This document shows positions 1-7,454 of a stretch of 64,000 nucleotides of DNA, piece by piece. Position 1 is the first letter of the stretch. Each line of letters begins with the position of its first letter. The stretch comes from Helicobacter pametensis ATCC 51478 (GTDB lineage Bacteria > Campylobacterota > Campylobacteria > Campylobacterales > Helicobacteraceae). The stretch spans positions 1-64,000 of the forward strand of contig NZ_JADE01000010.1 of NCBI RefSeq assembly GCF_000518225.1, given 5' to 3'. The position numbers were made by a program, and so were the translations under genes. Under the pieces are notes generated by a model. It was not told where the DNA came from, did no database searches, and saw only the letters and a list, made by a program, of their open reading frames with translations.

Positions 1-2199
1 CCAATGGTGAGAGTTGCTGATGCTAGGGTTGTGTTGTTAGTTTTACCTTGGAATGTGATGACATTTTTGCTGCTATTACTGCTACCATTGCCTGCTGAAC
101 TAAAAGTGATCGTGCTTCCAGATTGAGCACTGAGAGTGCCATTGCTAGCTCCATTGTTTCTGCCAGCAGTAACGCTAGCCTTATCAGCGGTGAAGATCAA
201 GGTGTTTTGATCATTGGTTCCAGTTGCGATAACCTTATTAAACTTTCCGTGTTGGAGTTCTAGTTTGTTTTGAGCTCCGTTGGTTTTTCCATCCGCTTTG
301 ATCGTGTGAGCAACGACTGTGATTCCAGTTTTGGTCTCGATTCTAACGCTATTTTGCGAGCCTGCACCATTTGCATTGTAGCCATCATTGATGATGGTGT
401 GTCCTCCAGTGGTGAGAAGTGTTCCCCTGCCTCCCTCTCCGATGTAGAGCGTTGCATCATCTTGTGTGAAGTTGATGAGATTTTGTCCAGCATTAGAATT
501 GGATCCAGTCCCAGTGAAAGTGATGGTTCCACCTTTGGTATTTTTGAGAGTGTAGGTTTCGCCATTATTAGTGTTTTGAGAAGTTGTTGCGGCGCTCATA
601 TCACCAAGATAGATGATATTGCGTCCAATACCACTACTACTACTGTTACCTACAGCATTGAAAGTGTGGCGGAGGTCTAGGGATTTGTCAGTGGTTCCAA
701 GATTGAAGACATTGTAACCCCCTTTGCTTGATTGGACAGAAACATCCACGATCCCATGTCCTTCGAATCGGATATCATTGGCGCCCCCGCCTTGGGCAAG
801 AATATTGTCTCGTTTTTTGCCAATTGAAGTGATCATCGCTCCATCTTGTTTGAATACGATCTTGTTGTAGCCTCGACCATAGCTTGTGGTGCTACTACCA
901 GTAGGATGAGAGGCAAGGATACTTCCTCTCATCGAGCCTTGATCAAATGTGACATGGTTTCCAGCATTTTTGTAGCCACCATTGTTGCCATTTGTGGATC
1001 CTGTCCCATAGGAGACGATGTCTCCAGTCATCACGATCGTGCTAGCTGAGTTCGCACCCTTGAAGGTCACGATTTTTTTCTGATGGTCGTTTCCTATCCC
1101 ATTATTGTCACCAGCTTGAGTTCCACCCATGATATTTCCCTCCATCGTAGCACCCTCTTCAAAAGTAACAGAGAGATTTCCTATCTGGCTTCCATAAACT
1201 GTAAAATCACGGATATCTCCTTGCAATCCTCCGTTTTTGACTGTCACGGCTAGGTGGTGATATCGATTTTGTTGTGCTGGAGATGAGGCAGTGGAAGAAG
1301 TATCACCATGGCTTTGATCGGCATTGAAAATATCCCCTATGATTCTTCCTTGAGGGTTATCTGTGAAGTCGATGGTGATTTTGCTATTTATGTGCTCTCT
1401 ACCATCCCAATGCCAATAGCCAGTCCGGATATTTCCTTCAAGATTGCCTTCTTTGATCTTGACTGTGTTATTGCCAGAAGCATCTATAAGCCAGATGCTT
1501 CCCTTCATCCCCTTGCCCAAAGTGGCAGTAAAGGTGTTGGGAAGATTGGCACGGCTTTTGGGATCTTGGTGCTGGATCTGAAGATCTCCGATGAGAGAAG
1601 GTCCTCCGCTAGCAGGTCCATCAATATCTAGGATAAATGTCTTATCTGTCTGATAGTCGAAACCGATAGTAAATTTTTGTTTGTCAAAGGCTAATCCACC
1701 ACTTGGGATCTTTAGACCCTTGCCATCTTTGATCCTCATCTCAACTTTTGATACATTTTGATCGACTTCGATGCCTACTCGTCCATCAAATTTCGTGCCT
1801 CCTTTGCCAAACCTCACTGCCAATCTTTCACCATATGAGGCTACATAAGTATTTGGTGTGTAGTAGTTGTTATCTATACCCCATGCAAGAGATTGTTTGG
1901 GGATTAAGCCATTATTCTCTTGTTCTTCTGTTGGGGGGTTAGAGGGAAAGATTGGAGGTGAGGGAAAAGGCGTACCGATATAATGATAAGCCTCCTCACT
2001 CTTATCCACTCCATCTACGCAAAAGATCGGTCGATTATTGCCATTTGATTGTGTTGAGGCACAGGTATTTGCCATCACAAAAGAGCTAGAAAGTGTCAGT
2101 GCTAGAGAACTAGCAATCAGTGGTTTGAAAAGACCTGAAGTCTTAGAATGATTTATCCCCCCCCCCCCCTATATGATTTGGAAGCTTAGGATGTTTCAT
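1..2199 (-). CDS. Phase-variable autotransporter-type surface protein (5' part only; out of frame as read)
   Basis: A single reading frame is open on the minus strand from about 2156 to the window edge, so the 3' end is missing. It encodes a signal-like hydrophobic stretch (KPLIASSLALTLSSSFVMA) and then a Gly/Asn/Ser/Thr-rich passenger full of short beta-type repeats (GGNI, NGGY, ITFTGTGSN), as in Helicobacter autotransporters. The likely start is ATG at 2197-2199, preceded by AAGGAA (2206-2211). From this ATG, ten codons lead into 13 G residues (2157-2169). With 13 G the frame ends at TAA (2143-2145); with 12 or 15 G it would join the passenger frame. I see no other start before the signal sequence. 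The gene therefore appears to be in the OFF state here. The C-terminal barrel is outside the window, so the family call rests on the passenger and signal only. Confidence 0.8.
2157..2169 (-). repeat. Poly-G tract (13 G on the minus strand) in the autotransporter 5' coding region
   Basis: Thirteen consecutive C on the plus strand. It lies 30 bases after the probable ATG and before the signal-peptide core. The tract length decides the frame: multiples of three are ON, 13 is OFF. Slipped-strand mispairing at such tracts is a known switch for Helicobacter surface genes. Confidence 0.92.
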
Positions 2200-2263
2200 A
2201 TTTATTTCCTTGTCTAGTTTGATATATTTGCTTGTATTAGGATAAGTCCATAAAAAGCGGCGG

Positions 2264-2269
2264 ATTATA
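2264..2269 (-). promoter_or_regulatory. Candidate -10 box of the phase-variable autotransporter
   Basis: TATAAT on the minus strand, about 65 bases upstream of the probable ATG at 2199. Surrounding sequence is AT-rich. No clear -35 box is seen, which is usual for Helicobacter vegetative promoters. Start of transcription would be near 2257. Confidence 0.45.
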
Positions 2270-2365
2270 TAAGAAAGATAGAGAATTTTTATTTACAAAC
2301 TAGAATTTGGATCAAATATTAAATAGGATCAAATAGTTTTTGGAAAGGTTGTGAGCTTTACAAAC

Positions 2366-2396
2366 GATAATAAAAATGATTATTATAATGTATAAT
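2366..2396 (+). promoter_or_regulatory. Fur box overlapping the exbB promoter
   Basis: Positions 2371-2385 (TAAAAATGATTATTA) match the H. pylori Fur palindrome TAATAATnATTATTA at all but one defined position. Two TATAAT sequences (2384-2389 and 2391-2396) overlap or follow it, so Fur bound here would block the promoter of exbB-exbD-tonB. Iron repression is inferred. Confidence 0.7.
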
Positions 2397-2424
2397 TGCT
2401 CTCATTTTGAATATGGTGGTAGTG

Positions 2425-2850
2425 ATGGAATTTTTGAGACTTTATTTGGATTATATTATTTTCTCCATTTTGGGCTTGATGGGGTTTGTCGCGATTTGGC
2501 TTAGTATCGAGCGCTTGATCTTCTTGTCTAGGGTTAAATTGGAGAGTTTTGCTTCTTTGAATGACTTGGAGGAGGCTTTGACAAAGCATATGACAACGCT
2601 CTATATTATCTACTCCAACGCCCCTTATGTCGGACTTCTTGGGACAGTGGGTGGAATCATCGTCACTTTTTATGGGATGAGTGAGGGGAGTGGGATTGAT
2701 GCTAAGAAGATTATGGGGGATTTGTCTTTGGCGCTTGAAGCCACAGGAGCTGGCTTGCTTGTAGCCATCCCTGTGCTTGTGGTTTATAACGCTCTGCTTA
2801 GAAAAATCGATCTTCTCATCAATCGCTATAGGGCCAAAAATGCGCATTAA
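2425..2850 (+). CDS. exbB: ExbB, proton channel subunit of the TonB system
   Basis: ExbB is an inner-membrane protein of the MotA/TolQ/ExbB family; with ExbD it uses the proton gradient to energise TonB. The 141-residue product has an N-terminal membrane helix (YIIFSILGLMGFVAIWLSIE) and the family's conserved C-terminal pair of helices, with PYVGLLGTVGGIIVTF and EATGAGLLVAIPVLVVYN. Start is uncertain: TTG 2407, ATG 2413 and ATG 2425 are in frame. I prefer 2425 because GGTGGT precedes it and the protein then begins just before the first helix. It overlaps exbD by 11 bases and follows a Fur box. Confidence 0.88.
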   Translation: MEFLRLYLDYIIFSILGLMGFVAIWLSIERLIFLSRVKLESFASLNDLEEALTKHMTTLYIIYSNAPYVGLLGTVGGIIVTFYGMSEGSGIDAKKIMGDLSLALEATGAGLLVAIPVLVVYNALLRKIDLLINRYRAKNAH

Positions 2851-3220
2851 AAGGGGTGAGGGGCTCAATATCGTTCCTTTTATCGATATCATGCTCGTGC
2901 TTTTGGCAATCATTCTTTCTGTCTCAACTTTTATAGCACAAGGGCAGATTCCTATCGAGGTGCCCAAGGCAAGTGCTTCAGAGAATCCAAAAGATGAGCG
3001 AAGTGTGGTGATCGCTATTAGGGCAGATAATGCGATTTTTGTCGATGAGAAAGAGGTAGGGTTGATGGGGTTGCGTCACTCTCTTGAGAGTATCCCCTCT
3101 ACAACTCTTGTCGAGCTTAGAAGTGATAAAGATTCCAAGTTTGATACCTTCATCCAAGTCCTCAATGTGCTAAAAGAAAAGCAACATGAACATTTTACAA
3201 TTTCTACTCAAAAAGATTAA
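2840..3220 (+). CDS. exbD: ExbD, TonB-system energising subunit
   Basis: ExbD/TolR family. One membrane helix near the N-terminus carries the essential proton-relay aspartate (NIVPFIDIMLVLLAIILSVS), followed by a periplasmic domain. Start ATG 2840 gives MRIKRGEGLN, the usual short cytoplasmic tail, and overlaps the end of exbB; longer in-frame extension upstream is inside exbB and unlikely. The 3' end overlaps tonB by 35 bases. Works with ExbB and TonB to power uptake through receptors such as the one at 5196-7364. Confidence 0.9.
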   Translation: MRIKRGEGLNIVPFIDIMLVLLAIILSVSTFIAQGQIPIEVPKASASENPKDERSVVIAIRADNAIFVDEKEVGLMGLRHSLESIPSTTLVELRSDKDSKFDTFIQVLNVLKEKQHEHFTISTQKD

Positions 3221-3872
3221 GACTCCTAGCTGGATTGGGTTTGGTTGTGCACTTGGAGTATATTGTGTGGGTGGCGGACTGATCTTTGGAATGATCCAAG
3301 AAACCAATGTCAATCCCAAACAAGAGGGAAATAGTGCTGTGACTTTGAGACTATCAAGCATCGATAGTGGAGGCAATCAAAGCATCTTCACAGAAAAAAT
3401 CTCCCCCCCTCCCAAACCCAAGCCCAAAAAACATAAAAAGCGCAAACACAAAGAACAAAAAAACAAAGCAATCGCTCAAAAAAGTATCCCCCAAGAGACT
3501 CAAGAAGTCAAGCAAGCTCCCAAACCCACGCCAGCGTCAAACCTCACGCAAGAGGGCAATAGCAATACTCAGACGCTGGCATATAATGAGGGAGTGAGTG
3601 ATGAGTTTTTATCCAAGATTCGCACAGCAATCGCCTCGCACAATCCTTATCCGCGTATGGCTCGTCTGAGGAAAATGCAAGGTGAGGTGGTTTTGGAGTT
3701 TGTTTTGGATATCGATGGCTCTCTTGATGGTGTGAAAATCCTCTCAAGCACAGCAGGTGAGATACTCAACAAAAGTGCTCTCAAAGCCCTCAAGCGAGCC
3801 TCAAGGGAATTTCCACTGCCAAGTCAAAAGGTCAGAATCAAAGTGCCAATCATCTATAGTCTAAGCGCTTAG
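3186..3872 (+). CDS. tonB: TonB energy transducer
   Basis: 228 residues. The N-terminus has one membrane anchor (WIGFGCALGVYCVGGGLIFGM). The middle is a Pro/Lys-rich periplasm-spanning linker (SPPPKPKPKKHKKRKHKEQ). The C-terminal domain (NPYPRMARLRKMQGEVVLEF to KVPIIYSL) is the TonB fold that grips TonB boxes of outer-membrane receptors. The start overlaps the end of exbD, so the three genes form one iron-regulated operon. A run of seven C (about 3404-3410) in the proline linker could be slippage-prone, but the frame is intact. Confidence 0.93.
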   Translation: MNILQFLLKKIKTPSWIGFGCALGVYCVGGGLIFGMIQETNVNPKQEGNSAVTLRLSSIDSGGNQSIFTEKISPPPKPKPKKHKKRKHKEQKNKAIAQKSIPQETQEVKQAPKPTPASNLTQEGNSNTQTLAYNEGVSDEFLSKIRTAIASHNPYPRMARLRKMQGEVVLEFVLDIDGSLDGVKILSSTAGEILNKSALKALKRASREFPLPSQKVRIKVPIIYSLSA

Positions 3873-3915
3873 TCGAGCTTGGATCAAGATTCTGGTGCTT
3901 TTTGTCTTTGAATTT

Positions 3916-4059
3916 ATGACTAGAAAATGGGGTGTAATGAAAGGGTCAAAGAAGAATTTGAAGCGCTATTTGATGAATAATGCAAGAGAGCTTTTTGGTG
4001 GAAGTTGTGGCAAGATTTTCAAAGTGATCAGAGGGGCTAGGAATGTCCTTAAATTTTAA
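3916..4059 (+). CDS. Small basic ORF of unknown status
   Basis: A 47-codon ORF (an internal ATG at 3937 gives 40) between tonB and fic, rich in Lys/Arg with a Cys-Gly motif (GGSCGKIFKVIRGARN). No good ribosome site and no family recognised. It may be the remnant of a lost gene, since repeats and foreign-looking DNA follow directly. The 3873-4119 gap otherwise holds only the 4070-4123 ORF. Confidence 0.2.
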   Translation: MTRKWGVMKGSKKNLKRYLMNNARELFGGSCGKIFKVIRGARNVLKF

Positions 4060-4069
4060 AAGCAAAAGA

Positions 4070-4123
4070 ATGAGTACTCAAAGAAAAGCAGAACTTGAAA
4101 AACAAAATGGGAGAGGGAGATGA
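4070..4123 (+). CDS. 17-codon ORF overlapping the fic start (probable gene-end remnant or leader)
   Basis: Encodes MSTQRKAELEKQNGRGR and stops at TGA 4121-4123, overlapping the fic ATG (4120) as ATGA, the classic arrangement for translational coupling. The same peptide, slightly changed (QRKVELEKQNERGRGR), is encoded again directly after fic at 4840-4890. It may be the 3' end of a lost gene now acting as a coupled leader. Translation is not established. Confidence 0.3.
   Translation: MSTQRKAELEKQNGRGR
4078..4123 (+). repeat. Direct repeat, copy 1, upstream of fic
   Basis: About 46 bases beginning TCAAAGAAAAGCAGAACTTG, repeated imperfectly at 4839-4890 with a few substitutions and a 6-base GGGAGA expansion. 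The two copies flank fic. Confidence 0.8.
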
Positions 4124-4827
4124 ACCTACTAGAATTTATGCTCAGATCATCAGAATATATGCAAGATTATTTAGTCAGAATGACACATCACAGCACAGCT
4201 ATTGAGGGAAACACACTCACTCAAGAGCAAACGGCTTCAATTCTCTTAAGTGGAGTGATCATGGGCAATGTTTTGGAGAGAGAGTTTTATGAAGTTAAAA
4301 ATTACAAGAAAGTAATGCCATTTATTTTGCAAAGTATTCAAGATAAACAAAAACTCACCCCTCAACTCATTAGAGAAATCCATGCCTTTACTATGGAAAA
4401 TCTTCTTGATAATGCAGGAAGCTTTAAAACAATACGAAACCTCATTGTCGGAGCAGATTTTGAAACAACAAAACCCTATCTTGTCCCAACAAGAATCCAT
4501 GAGCTTTGCGATAATTTAGATTATCAGCTTCAAAATGCAAAAGATGATGATGAAAAATTAAAAATAATTCTCAAAACACACTTTGATTTTGAAAGAATTC
4601 ACCCCTTTAGCGACGGCAATGGAAGATCGGGGAGATTGCTTATTTTTTATTCTTGTTTGCAAGAAAACATTCTCCCGCCCATCATTCAAAAAGAAGATAA
4701 AAACCTTTACATTGCCATTTTGAGGGGAGAAAAGCTTGATGATTTTTTTGCACTTGCAAAACAAATTCAAGCTAAAGAGCAAGAGAGGATGGAAATTTTT
4801 AAGCAAAACATGAGACAAAATACTTAA
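4120..4827 (+). CDS. fic: Fic-domain protein (AMP-transferase type)
   Basis: Fic enzymes transfer AMP or another nucleotide part to a target protein side chain. The 235-residue product has the complete active loop HPFSDGNGRSGR (about residues 163-174), with catalytic His and phosphate-binding residues present. Near the N-terminus it has STAIEGN (residues 25-31), which fits the self-inhibitory (S/T)xxxE(G/N) motif of class II Fic proteins, so it probably needs no separate antitoxin. The gene is clearly more AT-rich than its neighbours (roughly one-third GC in sampled lines), is flanked by direct repeats, and interrupts the iron-uptake block, all signs of transfer. After its TAA, the same frame stays open for 20 more codons to TAG 4888-4890. 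Targets unknown. Confidence 0.9.
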   Translation: MNLLEFMLRSSEYMQDYLVRMTHHSTAIEGNTLTQEQTASILLSGVIMGNVLEREFYEVKNYKKVMPFILQSIQDKQKLTPQLIREIHAFTMENLLDNAGSFKTIRNLIVGADFETTKPYLVPTRIHELCDNLDYQLQNAKDDDEKLKIILKTHFDFERIHPFSDGNGRSGRLLIFYSCLQENILPPIIQKEDKNLYIAILRGEKLDDFFALAKQIQAKEQERMEIFKQNMRQNT

Positions 4828-4838
4828 AAACTATCACT

Positions 4839-4890
4839 TCAAAGAAAAGTAGAGCTTGAAAAACAGAATGAGAGAGGGAGAGGGAGATAG
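4839..4890 (+). repeat. Direct repeat, copy 2, downstream of fic
   Basis: Imperfect copy of 4078-4123. It is read in the same frame as fic after the fic stop codon and would encode QRKVELEKQNERGRGR then TAG, so fic may once have been longer with this tail, or the segment arose by tandem duplication. Confidence 0.75.
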
Positions 4891-4919
4891 TGCAAACAAA
4901 GGGGGGTGAGAAGATAAGG

Positions 4920-4944
4920 GCTAGGAGCGTTTGCAACTCCTAGC
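4920..4944 (-). terminator. Perfect 8-bp hairpin at the 3' side of the small toxin-like ORF
   Basis: GCTAGGAG and CTCCTAGC arms around a 9-base loop. On the minus strand it lies 20 bases past the stop of the ORF at 4964-5023, and on the plus strand 93 bases past fic. No U-run follows on either strand, so it is a stable structure or 3'-end hairpin, not a standard terminator. Confidence 0.45.
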
Positions 4945-4963
4945 TTAATCTTGTAACAACATT

Positions 4964-5023
4964 TTAATAAAGTTTTGTTACAATCACAGACAGCAGAAAT
5001 GCTATCAATATGATTCTCATCAT
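4964..5023 (-). CDS. Candidate type I toxin: 19-residue hydrophobic peptide, Ibs-like
   Basis: ATG 5021-5023 opens a 19-codon ORF, MMRIILIAFLLSVIVTKLY, stopping at TAA 4964-4966. An almost ideal ribosome site, AGGAGG (5026-5031), stands 2 bases from the first and 5 from the second ATG. Length, the MMR start, the single hydrophobic helix and the terminal Tyr all resemble E. coli Ibs toxins (for example IbsC). The ORF lies in a 368-base stretch with no other gene and is surrounded by three inverted repeats: 4920-4944, 4951-4983 (TTGTAACAA/TTGTTACAA) and 5047-5080. Such RNA structure with a strong hidden ribosome site is typical of type I toxin genes. Function is inference; a short leader peptide or membrane regulator is the alternative. 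Confidence 0.5.
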   Translation of the reverse strand: MMRIILIAFLLSVIVTKLY

Positions 5024-5101
5024 GTCCTCCTCTATGGAGTGCATAACTTCCCCTTATGGAGTGCTAGTCCATAAGGGAAGCAACTCCACGATCAGATTTT
5101 A
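5024..5101 (-). promoter_or_regulatory. Promoter and structured leader of the small toxin-like ORF
   Basis: On the minus strand, TAAAAT (5096-5101) could be a -10 box with transcription from near 5089. The leader then folds into a 13-bp hairpin with one bulged C (5047-5060 with 5068-5080). Just before the start codon, CTCC-ATAGA-GGAG can pair, hiding the ribosome site. The word TATGGAGTGC occurs twice on the plus strand (5034-5043, 5055-5064). On the opposite strand, TACAAT (4979-4984) could start an antisense RNA. None of this is proven. Confidence 0.35.
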
Positions 5102-5195
5102 TCCATTTTTTCCCTCCGATCACATCAAATTAGAGAAGTGCAATTGCTTTGTGTTATGTATGATCAATCATTTGGAAATCAGGATGGGGTGTGGA

Positions 5196-7364
5196 TTAGA
5201 AATCCACATTGAGCGATAGGTAGTATCGTCTGCCTTCTCTGACATAGTTGTAGTTGTTGGCATAGGTTGGGGTGCTTCCTGCGATCTCTACATAGTCGAT
5301 GAAGTTTTGATTGAGGAGATTGTAGATACCAAAATTGAGCTTGAAGTGTTGATCGAATCGATATCCACCGCCAAGATGGAGGAGGAAATAGGGCTTGTAA
5401 TATTCGCTTAAGTGAGGGTTTTGGCGTTTGAAATCTTCGAGGGCAGCTAGGCTTGATGCACTTCTGCTACCAATCTGAGTGCGTAATTGCTTAGCTCTAA
5501 ATTCTCCCCTCAAATAAAAATTCATTCCCAAGAAATCATAGGTGATAGATGAGTTGAGAGAATGCTCTGGGATGCCTGTGAGAGGCAATCCTTTGGCTAC
5601 TCCTGAGGTTTGCTCTGTTTTGTTGAAAGTGTAGGAGATATTGAAGCCAATATGCCCATATTGTGTGTCATAGGGTTTGAATTCAAAGAGACTCTCTACA
5701 CCATAGGAGATGGCTTGATCTGCATTGATATTGTAGCTACAGGTATTGCCAGAACTTGCACCACATGTCCCCCCACCACTGACTGGTACATTTGCCCCAC
5801 TCTCTACGCTTGCACTTTGGATTTTGTTTTTAAATTGGATGAAAAAGCCTGTGATGGAAATCTCACTCCATCGATTTTCATTGGTGATGGAGAGTTCGTA
5901 GTTGATGGATTGCTCGGGTTTGAGATTTGGATTCCCATAAGTGGGTACAGTTCCTTGAGAGGTGAGACCATTGATGCCTTTGACAAGTTGAGAGACTGTG
6001 GGAGTTTTGTATCCTGTGGAGACTCCACCCTTCAAGATCAGATCACCGATAATGGAGCCTTGGAGGGGTTGATAGACAAGATAGGCTCTAGGAGAGATAT
6101 TGAATCCAAAGGCAGAGTTATAGCTCCCTCTGAGTCCAAGAGTGAGAAAAATATGATCCAAAAAGACACTTTCATTTTCGACAAATAAGCTTGCATTGTG
6201 TTGATACATGAAGGGGCTTGGCACAGCCTTATCATAAAGAGAGGTAAACCAATACTGCCCTCCAGCACTCATTGTGTTGAAATCTCCAATCCCAAAGACG
6301 CTTTTGTGTTCCAAAATCACATCTTGTCCCAAAAGATTTCTATCTTCTCCAATGAGTGGGCTGCCACTTGGAGCTGCTGATGGGGTGATCAGTCTTCCGC
6401 GATTGAGGGTGGAGTTGTATTGGATGCTTGTGTCGGTTTGGAGATTCTCATAGGTTCCGATGTGAGCGAAGATAGCGTTATTTCTATAGAAGTAGAGATT
6501 TTTGTCATATCCTCCTTTGAGTGAGGCTGTGCCAAGGAGGCTTTGAGAGTTGTCATACCATTGCATCCCATGATCGATATCAAGATAAAAGTGATTTTGC
6601 TCACTTGGTGTATATCCTAGTCTTGCTCCGATATTGTGAGTATTGCTCTGGCTTAGTCCCACGACACCATTTCGAGAGAGAGATGTGTTGGATGATGGGA
6701 TGATGATGAGATTTTTTGTGGGGACTTTTGCCCTGTATTGATCTTTTGCGCGCAATGAAAGCGTCCATTTTTTTGCCTCATCAAGTGGCCCACCCACCCA
6801 AAGGCTAGCCCCATAGAGATTCCCAAATTGTTTTTCTTCTTGGATGACTGAATCAAGTGTGATACTTCCACTCCATTTTTCTAGCTGCTTTTTGGTGATG
6901 ATATTGACAATCCCTCCAATTGCATCGCTTCCATAGAGTGTGGAAGCTGGACCCCTGATCACTTCGATTCGTTCAATGGCAGAGATTGGAGGCATAAAGC
7001 CCGTGAAAGCTTCTGTAAATCCATTGGGAAGTCCCGCACTTGTTGTGTTTTGGCGTTTGCCATCAAGTAAGATGAGCGTGTAGCTTGAGGGCATTCCACG
7101 GATGGAGATATTGTATCCTCCTGTTTTGCCTACTTCTGCATCGATGCTCACTCCTGAGACTTGGGAGAGGGCTTCACCTAGATCCCTGATGGGCTTATTG
7201 TGGAGATCTTTTTGATTGATTGCTGAAATTGAAGCTGGAGCATTTTTGAGTTCTTGATCGAAACCAGAGGCAGAAGTCACGATTTCATCAAGATTGTATT
7301 GTTGATCTGCTGAAAAAAGTGCAGTAGCCACAGCAGAAGAAAGTAATAAAGAGTATTTTTTCAT
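5196..7364 (-). CDS. TonB-dependent outer-membrane receptor (probable iron/siderophore or haem uptake)
   Basis: 722 residues: signal peptide (MKKYSLLLSSAVATALFSA), TonB box region (YNLDEIVTSAS), plug domain (APASISAINQKDL, then YGSDAIGGIVNIITKK), and a 22-strand-type barrel ending in the aromatic YYLSLNVDF. It imports a ligand across the outer membrane using energy from TonB, likely the one encoded at 3186. A near-perfect Fur box lies directly upstream, pointing to iron repression. It looks closest to FrpB/CfrA/catecholate-type receptors, but the ligand cannot be named from sequence alone. Downstream on the same strand is the small toxin-like ORF. Confidence 0.92.
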   Translation of the reverse strand: MKKYSLLLSSAVATALFSADQQYNLDEIVTSASGFDQELKNAPASISAINQKDLHNKPIRDLGEALSQVSGVSIDAEVGKTGGYNISIRGMPSSYTLILLDGKRQNTTSAGLPNGFTEAFTGFMPPISAIERIEVIRGPASTLYGSDAIGGIVNIITKKQLEKWSGSITLDSVIQEEKQFGNLYGASLWVGGPLDEAKKWTLSLRAKDQYRAKVPTKNLIIIPSSNTSLSRNGVVGLSQSNTHNIGARLGYTPSEQNHFYLDIDHGMQWYDNSQSLLGTASLKGGYDKNLYFYRNNAIFAHIGTYENLQTDTSIQYNSTLNRGRLITPSAAPSGSPLIGEDRNLLGQDVILEHKSVFGIGDFNTMSAGGQYWFTSLYDKAVPSPFMYQHNASLFVENESVFLDHIFLTLGLRGSYNSAFGFNISPRAYLVYQPLQGSIIGDLILKGGVSTGYKTPTVSQLVKGINGLTSQGTVPTYGNPNLKPEQSINYELSITNENRWSEISITGFFIQFKNKIQSASVESGANVPVSGGGTCGASSGNTCSYNINADQAISYGVESLFEFKPYDTQYGHIGFNISYTFNKTEQTSGVAKGLPLTGIPEHSLNSSITYDFLGMNFYLRGEFRAKQLRTQIGSRSASSLAALEDFKRQNPHLSEYYKPYFLLHLGGGYRFDQHFKLNFGIYNLLNQNFIDYVEIAGSTPTYANNYNYVREGRRYYLSLNVDF

Positions 7365-7376
7365 AAATTGTCCTTA

Positions 7377-7395
7377 GATAATGATAATTATTATC
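7377..7395 (-). promoter_or_regulatory. Fur box upstream of the TonB-dependent receptor
   Basis: GATAATGATAATTATTATC differs from the classic 19-base Fur consensus (GATAATGATAATCATTATC) at one position. It lies 13 bases before the receptor ATG (7364), so it probably overlaps the promoter or the transcription start. Confidence 0.8.
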
Positions 7396-7454
7396 ATAAC
7401 AAATTTAAGGATAAAAGCATAGATTGAAGGATAGTTTTTGTAAGAAAGATGGGG

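Noticed and set aside
270..680. Long plus-strand ORF inside the autotransporter region
   Set aside because: The minus strand has an open frame with signal sequence and autotransporter composition over the whole 2.1 kb; the plus ORF is its shadow.
3404..3410. C7 tract in tonB as a phase switch
   Set aside because: Short tract in a Pro-rich linker, frame intact, no sign of variation.
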